The position numbers and the translations under genes are program-made. Below are positions 23,801-37,529 of a DNA stretch of 64,000 nt, one piece after another. Numbering within the stretch: position 1 is the stretch's first letter; the number at the start of each line of letters is the position of its first letter. The notes below the pieces were generated by a model, which saw nothing but the letters and a program-made list of their open reading frames with translations, had not been told where the DNA came from and ran no database searches. The stretch is from Sinonovacula constricta (Eukaryota > Mollusca > Bivalvia > Cardiida > Solecurtidae). The stretch spans positions 30,184,328 through 30,248,327 of the forward strand of contig CM017563.1 in NCBI GenBank assembly GCA_007844125.1, given 5' to 3'.

Positions 23801-24457
23801 TGATGTGTTCTTTGGGAAAAAATTGTAGGTCCCAATCAGCCAGCAACTTTCTGAAGTCTCAAGCTATATGTCTGGTTTGCATGTTGTTGGTAGCAAAAAA
23901 CCAAGAATTAGCACTGGTTATTATGAAATGTAGCAAGCAAATTGTCTAAACAAGAGATATTAATAAAAAGACTTGCCACAGTAATGTAATATGTTCAATA
24001 AATACAACCAAGGTCCATAACTTGGTTAAAATGAAGATGGACATTATATGACAACAATATGCACAACTAAGCCTGGTAACTACCAGTCCTGTAAAGTCTT
24101 ATCAAAATCCGACCAAGTGTAACATGGAAATGGTGCCGACAACTATTGTCAAGAAAAGTACTAACAGACCAAGCAACAGCAGGACGTAACTCCTAGTACA
24201 ACGCCTATGTACAACACACCGAGGTATAAGAAACCTCACTGATAACACATCTTATGCTAGAAGATGTAAGATTTGTTTTTTTGGTCTAGCAGGATTTATT
24301 TATCATTTCTGGCCACATTGGATCTTCTTAACCCTAAATATCTTGAAAAAGTGCAAGAAATAATAAACTAACAGATATTATTTGAAGATGTTAAATGCTG
24401 TAACAAAGCATTATTTCAGCTAATTTAAACTTTAAGCACTAAACAGCTGTACACCTT

Positions 24458-27400
24458 GGATCAATGGTGGAACTACTAAGCCACCTTTGACCAATGCTGA
24501 ACCTACAGAACAACCTTGGATCAATGCTGAACATACTGATTCACCTTGGATCAATGCTGAACATACAGAACAACCTTGGATCAATGCTGAACCTACTGAG
24601 CTACCTTGGATCAATGCTGAACCTATCAAGCTATCCTGGATCAATGCTGAACCTACCGAGCCATCCTGGATCAATGCTGAACCTATTGAGCCACCTTGGA
24701 TCAATGCTGAACGTACGGAGCCATCCTGGATCAATGCTGAACCTACTGAGCTACCTTGGATCAATGCTGAACCTTTTGAGCCATCTTGGATCAATGCTGA
24801 ACCTATTGAGCTACCTTGGATCAATGCTGAACCTACTGAGCTACCTTGGATCAATGCTGAACCTAATGAACCACCTTGGATCAATGCTGAATCTAGTAAG
24901 CCACCTTTGATCAATGTTGAACCTACTGAGCCACCTTGAATCAATGCTGAACATATGGAGCCATCCTGGATCAATGCTGAACCTATTGAGCTACCTTGGA
25001 TCAATGCTGAACCTACTGAGCTACCTTGGATCAATGCTGAACCTACTGAGCCATCCTGGATCAATGCTGAACCTACAGAGCCACTTTGGATCAATGCTGA
25101 ACCTAATGAACCACCTTGGGTCAATGCTGAATCTAGTAAGCCACCTTGGACCAATGCTGTACGTACTGAGCTACCTTGGATCAATGCTGAATCTAGTCAG
25201 CCATCCTGGATCAATGCTGAACCTACTGAGCTACCTTGGATCAATGCTGAACCTACTGAGCCATCCTGGATCAATGCTGAATCTAGTGAGTATGGTGGAT
25301 TAATGCTGAACATACTGAGCTACCTTGGATCAATGCTGATTCTAGTGAGCCACCTTGGACCAATGCTGAACGTACTAAGCTTCTTTGGATCAATGCTGAA
25401 CCAACTGAGCCATTCTGGATCAATGGTGATCCTAGTAAGCCATCCTGGATCAATGCTGAACCTACTGAACCATCCTGGATCAATGCTTAACCTACAGGGC
25501 CACCTTGGATCAATGCTGTACCTACTGAGCTACCTTGGATCAATATTGAACCTACTGAGCCACCTTGGATCAATACTGAGCCACCTTGGATCCATGCTGA
25601 ACTTACTGAGCCACCTTGGATCAATACTGAGCCTACTTAGCCACCTTGGATCAATGATGAACCTACTGAGCCATCCTGGATCAATGATAAACCTACAGAG
25701 CTAACTTGGATCAATGCTGAACCTACTGAGCTACCTGGATCAATGCTGAACCTACTGAGCCACCTTGGATCAATGCTGAATCTAGTGAGCCACCTTGGAC
25801 CAATGCTGAACCTACTGAACCATCCTGGATCAATGCTTAACCTACAGGGCCACCTTGGATCAATGCTGTACCTACTGAGCTACCTTGGATCAATATTGAA
25901 CCTACTGAGCCACCTTGGATCAATACTGGACCACCTTGGATCAATGCTGAACCTACTGAGCCACCTTGGATCAATGCTGAACTTACTGAGCCACCTTGGA
26001 TCAATACTGAGCCTACTTAACCATCTTGGATCAATGATGAACCTACTGAGCCATCCTGGATCAATGATGAACCTACAGAGCTAATTTGGATCAATACTGA
26101 ACCTATTGAGCCACCTTGGATCAATACTGAACCTATTGAGCCACCTTGGATCAATGCTGAACCTACTGAGCTACCTGGATCAATGCTGAACCTACTGAGC
26201 CACCTTGGATCAATGCTGAACCTACTGAGCTACCTGGATCAATGCTGAACCTACTGAGCCACCTTGGATCAATGCTGAATCTAGTGAACCACCTTGGACC
26301 AATGCTGAACATACTGAGCCATCCCGAATCAATGCTGAACCTACTGAACTATCCTGGATCAAAGCTGAACCTACAGGACCGCCGTGGATCAATTTTGAAG
26401 CTACAGAAGCACCTTGGATCAATGCTGAACCTACTGAGCTATCTTGGATCAATGCTGAACCTACTGAGCTACCTTGGATCAATGCTGATCCTACTGAGCC
26501 ATCCTGGATCAATGCTGAACCTACTGAGCCAACTTGGATCAATGCTGAACCTACTGAGCCAACTTGGATCAATGCTGAACATATGGAGTCATCCTGAATC
26601 AATGCTGAACAAACTGAGCCATCCTGGATCAGTGCTGAACCTACCAAGCCACCTTGGATTAATGCTGAATCTAGTGAGCCACCTTGGACCAATGCTGAAT
26701 GTACTGAGCTACCTTGGATCAATGCTGAACCTACTGAGCCATCCTGAATCAATGCTGAACCTACTGAGCCATTCTGGATCAATGCTGAACCTACTGAACC
26801 ATCATGGATCAAAGCTGATCCTACTGAACGACCTTGGATCAATGCTGAACCTACTGAGCATCCTGGATCAATGCTGAACCTACTGAGCCACCTTGGATCA
26901 ATGTTGAACCTACAGAAGCACCTTGGATCAATGTTGAACCTACCGAGCCACCTTGGATCAATGCTGAACCTACTGAGCCATCTTGGATCAATGTTGAACC
27001 TACTGAGCCACCCTGGATCAATGCTAAACCTACTGAGCAACCTTGGATCAATGCTGAACCTACTGAGCCACCTTGGATCAATGCTGAATCTAGTGAGCTA
27101 CGTTGATCAATGCTGAACCAACTGAGCCATCCTGGATCAATGCTGAGCCTACTGAGCCATCCTGGATCAATGCTTATCATAGTGAGCCATCCTGGATCAA
27201 TGCTGAACCTACTGAACCATCCTGGATCAAAGCTGAACCTACAGGGCCGCCTTGGTTCAATGTTGAACCTACAGAGCCACCTTGGATCAATGCTGAATCT
27301 ATTGAGCTACGTTGCATCAATGCTGAACCAACTGAGCCATCCTGGCTCAATGCTGAACCTACTGAGCCATCTTGGATCAATGCTGAACCTACTGAGCCAT

Positions 27401-27472
27401 CCTGGATCAATGCTGAGCCTAGCAAGCCATCCTGGATCAATGCTGAACCTACAGACCGACCTTGGATCAATG
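24458..27472 (+). repeat. 30-bp minisatellite, about 100 copies
   Basis: Consensus 'ggatcaatgctgaacctact' followed by 'gagccacctt'. The phase is constant over long runs (two units per 60 bases) and shifts at a few single-base indels (for example near 25290, 25733, 26870, 27107). The unit is a multiple of three and lacks stops in several frames on both strands, so it produces false proteins (EPTEPPWINA, GSMLNLLSHL, SALIQGGSVG). It lies in the LRCH intron between 20,816 and 27,564, only about 90 bases from the exon at 27565. Confidence 0.93.
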
Positions 27473-27564
27473 CATACTTAGAAGGTAATTAGATGTAAGG
27501 TGTTTGTATTCCAAGTAACCTTGACCATTTACACTAAAAATCAGCCAAGTTTATTTTAACTTAC

Positions 27565-27670
27565 CCACAGGGAGCTCTTGTAACAAATTTCTGCGAACAT
27601 TGAATGATTTCAGAGATTTAAGGTCGCCAATCTGTATCGGTAGGTGCTGAATCTCATTACAACTGACATC
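27565..27670 (-). CDS. LRCH: LRCH exon, leucine-rich repeat
   Basis: Acceptor tttctttgttacag, 35 codons plus one base, donor gtaagt. Product DVSCNEIQHLPIQIGDLKS then LKSFNVRRNLLQELPV. DVSCNEI, (S)FNVRRN and the 23-residue LRR spacing are near-identical to LRCH proteins. The upstream Met-initiated frame is an intron shadow. Confidence 0.94.
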
Positions 27671-28495
27671 CTGTAACAAAGAAAACATTGAAATAATTTC
27701 TTCAGTTCCATTCCTGAAACATTGTAACCAGAAATGTTCTTCACTCATAGGACTGTTTTACTTACGGTATTAAGGCAACTGTGAAATCACAATTATGGAT
27801 ATGCAGCAACTTCCAAATGAAATGTAAAGAACATAAAATTTAGAATAAAGAAGATGGAAATACTGATAAAATTGCCAAGTTATTTTGTATAATAAATACA
27901 TATATTACAATTGCTTCAAATAAAATAATCAATACATGTGAACTTGAACAGTGGAAAGATGGTTGACTATTTCGCCTGTGATTGGCTACTTTCTGATCAC
28001 GTCAAAAGGGGTACTTAATTTAACCAGCTTCATAAACTATGTCAAAAAGATTAATTTCCAGTAACAGCAATTGTAATTCTCAGAAAGTGACACGAGATTT
28101 TTTTTTACATTTTAGTTTTTATAAAGTTTACAGTCAATTATGAGAGAAATGAGATGGCGAAGTCAAGAATTGATGTTTTTGATATGTTGGATACTCTCTT
28201 TATGTAAAAGTTAATATAAGCAAATTGTTTATATTGTATTTTAACCAGGTAATCACAGAATGATTGCTAGAAAAAAAAGAAATTCATGGATTGATTGATA
28301 AGTTAAACAAAGCATACCTTGGAGATTATTGATTTGAAGTTTAATGAATTAAAAGAAATTCTGAAACAAGCATTAAAGTACATATATCCTTTGTGTAATA
28401 CAAGTCAAACACAGGTCTAAAATTACTTGTGTCCAGCATTGTGTTTAGCCAATAAGTTCATGTCAAACGAGGTACATGTGTAAAGAACAACTGAC
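27671..28495. other. LRCH intron, no feature seen
   Basis: AT-rich non-coding sequence, 825 bases, no repeat recognised. Confidence 0.5.
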
Positions 28496-28626
28496 CAGCT
28501 CCATGAGTTTCTCCAGGGCCCCAATCTCCTCTGGAAGGGAGACCAGTTTGTTGTGACATGCTATCAACACCTCCAGGGCCTGTAGCTGACTGATGAAGGA
28601 AGGAATTATAGACAACTGGTTCCGAC
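28496..28626 (-). CDS. LRCH: LRCH exon, two leucine-rich repeats
   Basis: Acceptor tgcatgtttcag, two bases plus 43 codons, ends phase 0 before donor gtcagt. Product GNQLSIIPSFISQLQALEV, LIACHNKLVSLPEEIGAL and EKLMEL, joining directly to DVSCNEI. 'VLIA.NNKLVSLPEEIG.L..LMELDVSCNEI' is the family pattern. Upstream LRR exons were looked for on the minus strand to 64,000 and not found, so they should lie outside the window. Confidence 0.93.
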
Positions 28627-28997
28627 TGAAACATGCAGAAAACAGAACAATAAAAATCTATTGTAAGAAGGGCTTATCAATAAAAAATGTTAACAAACAA
28701 AAGACAGGAAGTGTCTAAATCACACATAAAAAGTGTATAATACTTACAAATAAGAGTGAAAAGACACAAAAAAGCACTTGAAACAAAAAGATATATCTTC
28801 TAACTGATAAACTGAATTCTACGACCCAAAATAACTATTCTCTGTGGTGTGGCCAATCAAGAAATTTTTGTGCATATGTTCATTTTTTCACATTTGACAT
28901 TTCCTAAAGACGAAAATATGATAATGGAGCTTTGTGATCAGCTGAATCAAATGGTTTGAAGGCATTTATGCTTAGGAATTGTTTATTGGGAACAGGT

Positions 28998-29338
28998 GAT
29001 GAAACCTTTGGTTAGAACAGTTGATGAAACCTTTGGTTAGACAGTTGATGAATCCTTTGATTAGAACAGTTGATGAATCATTTGGTTAGAACAGTTGATG
29101 AATCCTTTGATTAGAGTTGATGAAACCTTTGGTTAGAACAGTTGATGAATCCTTTGATTAGAACAGTTGATAAATCCTTTGATTAGAACAGAACAGTTGA
29201 TGAATCCTTTGATTAGAACAGTTGATGAATCCTTTGATTAGAACAGTTGATGAATCCTTTGATTAGAACCGTTGATGAAACCTTTGGTTAGAACAGTTGA
29301 TGAATCCTTTGATTAGAACAGCTGATGAATCCTTTAAT
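28998..29338 (+). repeat. 25-bp tandem repeat, about 14 copies
   Basis: Unit 'gttgatgaatcctttgatta' plus 'gaaca', with an alternative form 'gttgatgaaacctttggtta'. Two copies have short internal deletions or duplications (near 29115 and 29190). Confidence 0.9.
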
Positions 29339-29556
29339 GAATAGTAAACTGTGCAGACCCTGAATCTGAAGAAATAAGTATTTCCCAAGTTCTAAGCATA
29401 CTTTGTCACTTTCCTAATGCTTTATACGCTTATAACCCAATAATATGTTGCCTCGTCAACAAAACTGCAGGTATTTATGGATATAATAAATTTCCAGGCT
29501 TTTGACAGTTCAATGTTGGAGTTTACCCTGACCTGTCGCTGACGTGGCTAAACCGG

Positions 29557-32500
29557 CCTTATCAATAGCCAACTATATGTTGTACTAGGTGCAAAGAGTA
29601 TTTAATAGCCTTATCAATAACCAACTATATGTTGTACTAGGTGCAAAGAGTATTTAATAGCCTAATCAATAGCCAACTATATGTTGTACTAGGTGCAAAG
29701 AGTATTTAATAGCCTTATCAATAGCCAACTATATGTTGTACTAGGTGCAAAGAGTATTTAATAGCCTTATCAATAGCCAACTATATGTTGTACTAGGTGC
29801 AAAGAGTATTTAATAGCCTTATCAATAGCCAACTATATGTTGTACTAGGTGCAAAGAGTATTTAATAGCCTAATCAATAACCAACTATATGTTGTACTAG
29901 GTGCAAAGAGTATTTAATAGCCTTATCAATAACCAATTAATTGTTGTACTAGGTGCAAAGAGTATTTAATAGCCTTATCAATAGCCAACTATATGTTGTA
30001 CTAGGTGCAAAGAGTATTTAATAGCCTTATCAATAACCAACTATATGTTGTACTAGGTGCAAAGAGTATTTAATAGCCTAATCAATAACCAACTATATGT
30101 TGTACTAGGTGCAAAGAGTATTTAATAGCCTTATCAATAGCCAACTATATGTTGTACTAGGTGCAAAGAGTATTAAATAGCCTTATCAATAGCCAACTAT
30201 ATGTTGTACTAGGTGCAAAGAGTATTTAATAGCCTTATCAATAGCCAACTATATGTTGTACTAGGTGCAAAGAGTATTTAATAGCCTAATCAATAACCAA
30301 CTATATGTTGTACTAGGTGCAAAGAGTATTTAATAGCCTTATCAATAACCAACTAATTGTTGTACTAGGTGCAAAGAGTATTTAATAGCCTAATCAATAG
30401 CCAACTATATGTTGTACTAGGTGCAAAGAGTATTTAATAGCCTTATCAATAACCAACTAATTGTTGTACTAGGTGCAAAGAGTATTTAATAGCCTTATCA
30501 ATAGCTAACTATATGTTGTACTAGGTGCAAAGAGTATTTAATAGCCTTATCAATAGCCAACTATATGTTGTACTAGGTGCAAAGAGTATTTAATAGCCTT
30601 ATCAATAACCAACTATATGTTGTACTAGGTGCAAAGAGTATTTAATAGCCTTATCAATAACCAACTATATGTTGTACTAGGTGCAAAGAGTATTTAATAG
30701 CCTTATCAATAACCAACTATATGTTGTACTAGGTGCAAAGAGTATTTAATAGCCTTATCAATAACCAACTATATGTTGTACTAGGTGCAAAGAGTATTTA
30801 ATAGCCTAATCAATAACCAACTATATGTTGTACTAGGTGCAAAGAGTATTTAATAGCCTTATCAATAACCAACTAATTGTTGTACTAGGTGCAAAGAGTA
30901 TTTAATAGCCTAATCAATAACCAACTATATGTTGTACTAGGTGCAAAGAGTATTTAATAGCCTTATCAATAACCAACTAATTGTTGTACTAGGTGCAAAG
31001 AGTATTTAATAGCCTTATCAATAGCTAACTATATGTTGTACTAGGTGCAAAGAGTATTTAATAGCCTTATCAATAGCCAACTATATGTTGTACTAGGTGC
31101 AAAGAGTATTTAATAGCCTTATCAATAACCAACTATATGTTGTACTAGGTGCAAAGAGTATTTAATAGCCTTATCAATAACCAACTATATGTTGTACTAG
31201 GTGCAAAGAGTATTTAATAGCCTTATCAATAGCCAACTATATGTTGTACTAGGTGCAAAGAGTATTTAATAGCCTAATCAATAACCAACTATATGTTGTA
31301 CTAGGTGCAAAGAGTATTTAATAGCCTTATCAATAGCTAACTATATGTTGTACTAGGTGCAAAGAGTATTTAATAGCCTTATCAATAGCCAACTATATGT
31401 TGTACTAGGTGCAAAGAGTATTTAATAGCCTAATCAATAACCAACTATATGTTGTACTAGGTGCAAAGAGTATTTAATAGCCTTATCAATAGCCAACTAT
31501 ATGTTGTACTAGGTGCAAAGAGTATTTAATAGCCTTATCAATAACCAACTATATGTTGTACTAGGTGCAAAGAGTATTTAATAGCCTTATCAATAGCCAA
31601 CTATATGTTGTACTAGGTGCAAAGAGTATTTAATAGCCTAATCAATAACCAACTATATGTTGTACTAGGTGCAAAGAGTATTTAATAGCCTTATCAATAG
31701 CTAACTATATGTTGTACTAGGTGCAAAGAGTATTTAATAGCCTTATCAATAGCCAACTATATGTTGTACTAGGTGCAAAGAGTATTTAATAGCCTAATCA
31801 ATAACCAACTATATGTTGTACTAGGTGCAAAGAGTATTTAATAGCCTTATCAATAGCCAACTATATGTTGTACTAGGTGCAAAGAGTATTTAATAGCCTT
31901 ATCAATAACCAACTATATGTTGTACTAGGTGCAAAGAGTATTTAATAGCCTTATCAATAGCCAACTATATGTTGTACTAGGTGCAAAGAGTATTCAATAG
32001 CCTTATCAATAACCAACTATATGTTGTACTAGGTGCAAAGAGTATTTAATAGCCTAATCAATAGCCAACTATATGTTGTACTAGGTGCAAAGAGTATTTA
32101 ATAGCCTAATCAATAACCAACTATATGTTGTACTAGGTGCAAAGAGTATTTAATAGCCTAATCAATAGCCAACTATATGTTGTACTAGGTGCAAAGAGTA
32201 TTAAATAGCCTTATCAATAGCCAACTATATGTTGTACTAGGTGCAAAGAGTATTTAATAGCCTTATCAATAGCCAACTATATGTTGTACTAGGTGCAAAG
32301 AGTATTTAATAGCATAATCAATAACCAACTATATGTTGTACTAGGTGCAAAGAGTATTTAATAGCCTTATCAATAACCAACTAATTGTTGTACTAGGTGC
32401 AAAGAGTATTTAATAGCCTAATCAATAGCCAACTATATGTTGTACTAGGTGCAAAGAGTATTTAATAGCCTAATCAATAACCAACTATATGTTGTACTAG

Positions 32501-35485
32501 GTGCAAAGAGTATTTAATAGCCTTATCAATAACCGACTAATTGTTGTACTAGGTGCAAAGAGTATTTAATAGCCTTATCAATAGCCAACTATATGTTGTA
32601 CTAGGTGCAAAGAGTATTTAATAGCCTAATCAATAACCAACTATATGTTGTACTAGGTGCAAAGAGTATTTAATAGCCTAATCAATAACCAACTATATGT
32701 TGTACTAGGTGCAAAGAGTATTTAATAGCCTTATCAATAGCTAACTATATGTTGTACTAGGTGCAAAGAGTATTTAATAGCCTTATCAATAGCCAACTAT
32801 ATGTTGTACTAGGTGCAAAGAGTATTTAATAGCCTTATCAATAACCAACTATATGTTGTACTAGGTGCAAAGAGTATTTAATAGCCTTATCAATAGCCAA
32901 CTATATGTTGTACTAGGTGCAAAGAGTATTTAATAGCCTAATCAATAACCAACTATATGTTGTACTAGGTGCAAAGAGTATTTAATAGCCTTATCAATAG
33001 CTAACTATATGTTGTACTAGGTGCAAAGAGTATTTAATAGCCTTATCAATAGCCAACTATATGTTGTACTAGGTGCAAAGAGTATTTAATAGCCTAATCA
33101 ATAACCAACTATATGTTGTACTAGGTGCAAAGAGTATTTAATAGCCTTATCAATAGCTAACTATATGTTGTACTAGGTGCAAAGAGTATTTAATAGCCTA
33201 ATCAATAGCCAACTATATGTTGTACTAGGTGCAAAGAGTATTCAATAGCCTTATCAATAACCAACTATATGTTGTACTAGGTGCAAAGAGTATTTAATAG
33301 CCTAATCAATAGCCAACTATATGTTGTACTAGGTGCAAAGAGTATTTAATAGCCTTATCAATAGCCAACTATATGTTGTACTAGGTGCAAAGAGTATTTA
33401 ATAGCCTAATCAATAACCAACTATATGTTGTACTAGGTGCAAAGAGTATTTAATAGCCTAATCAATAACCAACTAATTGTTGTACTAGGTGCAAAGAGTA
33501 TTTAATAGCCTTATCAATAACCAACTATATGTTGTACTAGGTGCAAAGAGTATTTAATAGCCTAATCAATAGCCAACTATATGTTGTACTAGGTGCAAAG
33601 AGTATTTAATAGCCTTATCAATAGCCAACTATATGTTGTACTAGGTGCAAAGAGTATTTAATAGCCTTATCAATAGCCAACTATATGTTGTACTAGGTGC
33701 AAAGAGTATTTAATAGCCTAATCAATAACCAACTATATGTTGTACTAGGTGCAAAGAGTATTAATATGCCTTATCAATAGCTAACTATATGTTGTACTAG
33801 GTGCAAAGAGTATTTAATAGCCTAATCAATAGCCAACTATATGTTGTACTAGGTGCAAAGAGTATTCAATAGCCTTATCAATAACCAACTATATGTTGTA
33901 CTAGGTGCAAAGAGTATTTAATAGCCTAATCAATAGCCAACTATATGTTGTACTAGGTGCAAAGAGTATTTAATAGCCTTATCAATAGCCAACTATATGT
34001 TGTACTAGGTGCAAAGAGTATTTAATAGCCTAATCAATAACCAACTATATGTTGTACTAGGTGCAAAGAGTATTTAATAGCCTAATCAATAACCAACTAT
34101 ATGTTGTACTAGGTGCAAAGAGTATTTAATAGCCTTATCAATAACCAACTATATGTTGTACTAGGTGCAAAGAGTATTTAATAGCCTTATCAATAACCAA
34201 CTATATGTTGTACTAGGTGCAAAGAGTATTTAATAGCCTAATCAATAACCAACTATATGTTGTACTAGGTGCAAAGAGTATTTAATAGCCTAATCAATAG
34301 CCAACTATATGTTGTACTAGGTGCAAAGAGTATTTAATAGCCTTATCAATAGCCAACTATATGTTGTACTAGGTGCAAAGAGTATTTAATAGCCTTATCA
34401 ATAACCAACTATATGTTGTACTAGGTGCAAAGAGTATTTAATAGCCTTATCAATAGCCAACTATATGTTGTACTAGGTGCAAAGAGTATTCAATAGCCTT
34501 ATCAATAACCAACTATATGTTGTACTAGGTGCAAAGAGTATTTAATAGCCTTATCAATAGCCAACTATATGTTGTACTAGGTGCAAAGAGTATTTAATAG
34601 CCTTATCAATAGCCAACTATATGTTGTACTAGGTGCAAAGAGTATTCAATAGCCTTATCAATAACCAACTATATGTTGTACTAGGTGCAAAGAGTATTTA
34701 ATAGCCTAATCAATAGCCAACTATATGTTGTACTAGGTGCAAAGAGTATTTAATAGCCTTATCAATAGCCAACTATATGTTGTACTAGGTGCAAAGAGTA
34801 TTTAATAGCCTAATCAATAACCAACTATATGTTGTACTAGGTGCAAAGAGTATTTAATAGCCTAATCAATAACCAACTATATGTTGTACTAGGTGCAAAG
34901 AGTATTTAATAGCCTTATCAATAACCAACTATATGTTGTACTAGGTGCAAAGAGTATTTAATAGCCTTATCAATAACCAACTATATGTTGTACTAGGTGC
35001 AAAGAGTATTTAATAGCCTAATCAATAACCAACTATATGTTGTACTAGGTGCAAAGAGTATTTAATAGCCTTATCAATAACCAACTATATGTTGTACTAG
35101 GTGCAAAGAGTATTTAATAGCCTTATCAATAGCCAACTATATGTTGTACTAGGTGCAAAGAGTATTTAATAGCCTTATCAATAGCCAACTATATGTTGTA
35201 CTAGGTGCAAAGAGTATTTAATAGCCTTATCAATAGCCAACTATATGTTGTACTAGGTGCAAAGAGTATTTAATAGCCTTATCAATAGCCAACTATATGT
35301 TGTACTAGGTGCAAAGAGTATTTAATAGCCTTATCAATAACCAACTATATGTTGTACTAGGTGCAAAGAGTATTTAATAGCCTTATCAATAGCCAACTAT
35401 ATGTTGTACTAGGTGCAAAGAGTATTTAATAGCCTTATCAATAACCAACTATATGTTGTTCTAGGTGCAAAGAGTATTAAATAGC
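29557..35485 (+). repeat. 52-bp satellite array, about 114 copies
   Basis: Unit 'ccttatcaatagccaacta' + 'tatgttgtactaggtgcaa' + 'agagtatttaatag'. Copies are nearly identical; variation is confined to a few sites: cctt/ccta, agcc/aacc/agct, ctatatg/ctaattg, and rare tattcaatag or tattaaatag. Runs of the same variant order recur, indicating higher-order amplification. No reading frame spans it because the unit has stops and is not a multiple of three. Confidence 0.95.
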
Positions 35486-36040
35486 ATATCTGACAGAAAT
35501 CTTCATGTTGGAAATCATATTAGATTAGAAGTTGAGAATTTCTTCTTGCGGAGTAAAACTCTCCATGGATTAGGGCACCTTTATAAGGCTATGGCTATAA
35601 ACAGACAAAAAACTGGATAAAATGTTTTCAGATTCATGCAAGTCATTGCCTACAGTGATCATGACATTTTGCATTTTCATGACAATAAATGCGTTGACAC
35701 ATAAGTAAATAATACATCATGACATCAATCCAACCACAATTATGCAGCAAGAATGCACCATTACATGAACTATCAACCCTTATCATGCTGAAAGTTACAT
35801 GAATAACATGAACTAATTTGTCTTCTTTCATCTTCATACAAAGGTGCCTTGACAGCAAATAATGCAGATCCTCATCCCCAGGACTGGCTGATCTAGATAT
35901 ACACTTTACACCTTAGACTAATCAATTTGTACTTAGCAGGCTAAGTGTAAATCCATTTTCTGCTGGAAATAATCCAACTGCCATCAACATCACAAAGCTT
36001 CAGGTGAATACAGGGGTGGGGGGGTGGGGGTAATATTGGT
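35486..36040. other. Unannotated intronic DNA
   Basis: No element or coding sequence recognised; ends in a G-rich run (about 36010-36029). Confidence 0.4.
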
Positions 36041-36044
36041 GACA

Positions 36045-36232
36045 TCATGACATCCAGCTAATTTTTAGTAGAGGAACACACCAGACATGTCTGGGTAGAA
36101 CCACCAGCACACCACAATACATGTCAGCTGGAAGACCTCTCCACATGAAATCTCTCGCCCTGACCGGGACTCGAACACAGTCTGGTAAGGACTGAGGTGC
36201 AACTCTTATCGCTCAACCACAGGCACCCTTCT
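36045..36232 (-). mobile_element. tRNA-derived SINE, family B
   Basis: Contains 'gacatccagctaatttttag', 'ctgggtagaaccaccagcac', 'tggaagacctctccacatg' and 'gggactcgaacacagtctgg', with reversed box B and head 'actcttatcgctcaaccac'. Confidence 0.75.
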
Positions 36233-36559
36233 CTCCTCAATTGTCTTGATAACCAGCAGTAAGTACAATATGAGGAAGATGAGCTGTGAATTCACTTTTG
36301 AGAAAAATACTACAACATCCGAAGCTGATAATATCCAATAGCTCAAACACTTAGACAATGCTAAAGCCTACCAGCTAAAATGTGTATACAATTTAGAGAG
36401 AAAAAAACCTAACTTTAAAAGGAATTAACAGCTCAGTGAAATTTAATTTCAGGTTCTGGAGGCCCCATTACATGAGTTAAAACCTGGCTGGCAACATACT
36501 AAATAAGCAAAGTATGAAAATAGTACAGCTCAATTGCTTTGCTCACTAAAATATATTGG

Positions 36560-36690
36560 GAGTTCTACTAGTGTCAGAATAATGTGACTTGAGTGTGGTT
36601 TGTTTCCAGTTGTGCCAGGCAGTTGTTCACAGAATGCTTTTCAATATGACGGTAGCACTTTACCAGCTTCAAGTGATTTGTTTGTTTTGT
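36560..36690 (+). mobile_element. SINE family A, degraded fragment
   Basis: Faint match in forward orientation: 'agaataatgtgacttgagtg', 'gttgttcacagaatgctttt' and 'tagcactttaccagcttcaag' correspond to family A body words. Confidence 0.4.
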
Positions 36691-36699
36691 TAACTGTTA

Positions 36700-36940
36700 C
36701 ATAGAATCGACACAATTATGGTCATATTGGCGGCGTCCTGCTATTTATTGGTGGAGGAAGAGTCCACACTTATACCTGGGTAGAACCACCGGCGCACCGC
36801 AGGTTAGTTGGGAAACCTTCCCACATGGAAGTCCTCGCCCCGGCCAGGACTCGAACCCAGGCTATGGAGTTTCAAGTCAGCGGCTCTATCCACTTGGCCA
36901 TGGGCGCCACCCCCCCCCACACACACACACACCTTAAAGT
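36700..36940 (-). mobile_element. tRNA-derived SINE, family B, with C/CA microsatellite
   Basis: Reads 'ggcggcgtcctgctatttat', 'cctgggtagaaccaccggcg', 'ggaaaccttcccacatgg', 'caggactcgaacccaggc' and the head 'cggctctatccacttggcc'. Followed by a C-run and (CA)n at 36908-36932. Confidence 0.75.
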
Positions 36941-37529
36941 GCGCACTGCCTGAAAGAATGTTGGTGGTATGATAAATAAAATAAATAATAAAGGATTATG
37001 CATGAGAAATTAATCAGAAATTCTTACACCACCACCAACATACTCTTTCCTGGAAGGCATTTTCTCTTATGCTGGCTTAACCCTTGGCCTGCCAAATAAG
37101 TGCTATTACCCTATCATAAATTCATTATTTTGGGCAACAACTACTTGCAAACATAAAATTGCTAGTCTCAGCAAGCAGAAAAGTGCAAGTCCTGAGGAGA
37201 CAACTCCCAGCTACACCCACTAGCCATCTTTGAGGTAATGCTATTTACTGTTGCTGTAGACCCAGGGCCCCAAGTGGCACAACTGTTTACATTCTCTCAC
37301 ACAAACAAGCCAGGTGTACAGTTTCATATTTGATAATAAACTTGCTAACACTGCAAGCAGGCAGCTACATGTGAGGCTGGGTGAGATTTTGGAGAAATAC
37401 CAACAGAGGCAGAAAGGGGAAGTTTTTGCTACAAATTCCAATTATCCTTTGCTCATTTCATTGAAGAACTGTATTCAAACACATGCAACTCATTTGATCA
37501 GAATGTTTCACATAATGCTGTTTCAGTAG

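Larger units (their letters stand above)
1..28626 (-). other. LRCH: LRCH-family gene locus, partial (nine exons)
   Basis: Nine minus-strand exons with compatible phases run from 28,626 to the left edge: 28496-28626, 27565-27670, 20679-20815, 19370-19506, 17848-17974, 14564-14974, 10681-10896, 9526-9644 and 1-487. Family identity comes from the LRR block (NKLVSLPEEIG, DVSCNEI, FNVRRN) followed by ICTKGK and KYLEIEA, the order and wording typical of LRCH proteins. LRCH proteins are cytoplasmic or cortical scaffolds with N-terminal LRRs and a C-terminal calponin-homology domain. The N-terminal LRRs should lie beyond 64,000 and the CH domain to the left of base 1; neither was seen here. Vertebrate paralogue assignment (LRCH1-4) is not attempted. 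Confidence 0.88.

Noticed and set aside
24432..27492. Long open frames on both strands (EPTEPPWINA, SALIQGGSVG, GSMLNLLSHL repeats)
   Set aside because: They arise from a 30-bp repeat that is a multiple of three; several frames on both strands are open at once, and no splice or start context supports coding.
27755..27780. 13-nt microexon (cag|TTGCCTTAATACC|gtaagt, minus strand)
   Set aside because: The flanking LRCH exons already join in phase; a 13-nt exon would break the frame.
29557..35485. CRISPR-like array
   Set aside because: The 52-bp units are contiguous with no unique spacers, and the context is a eukaryotic intron.
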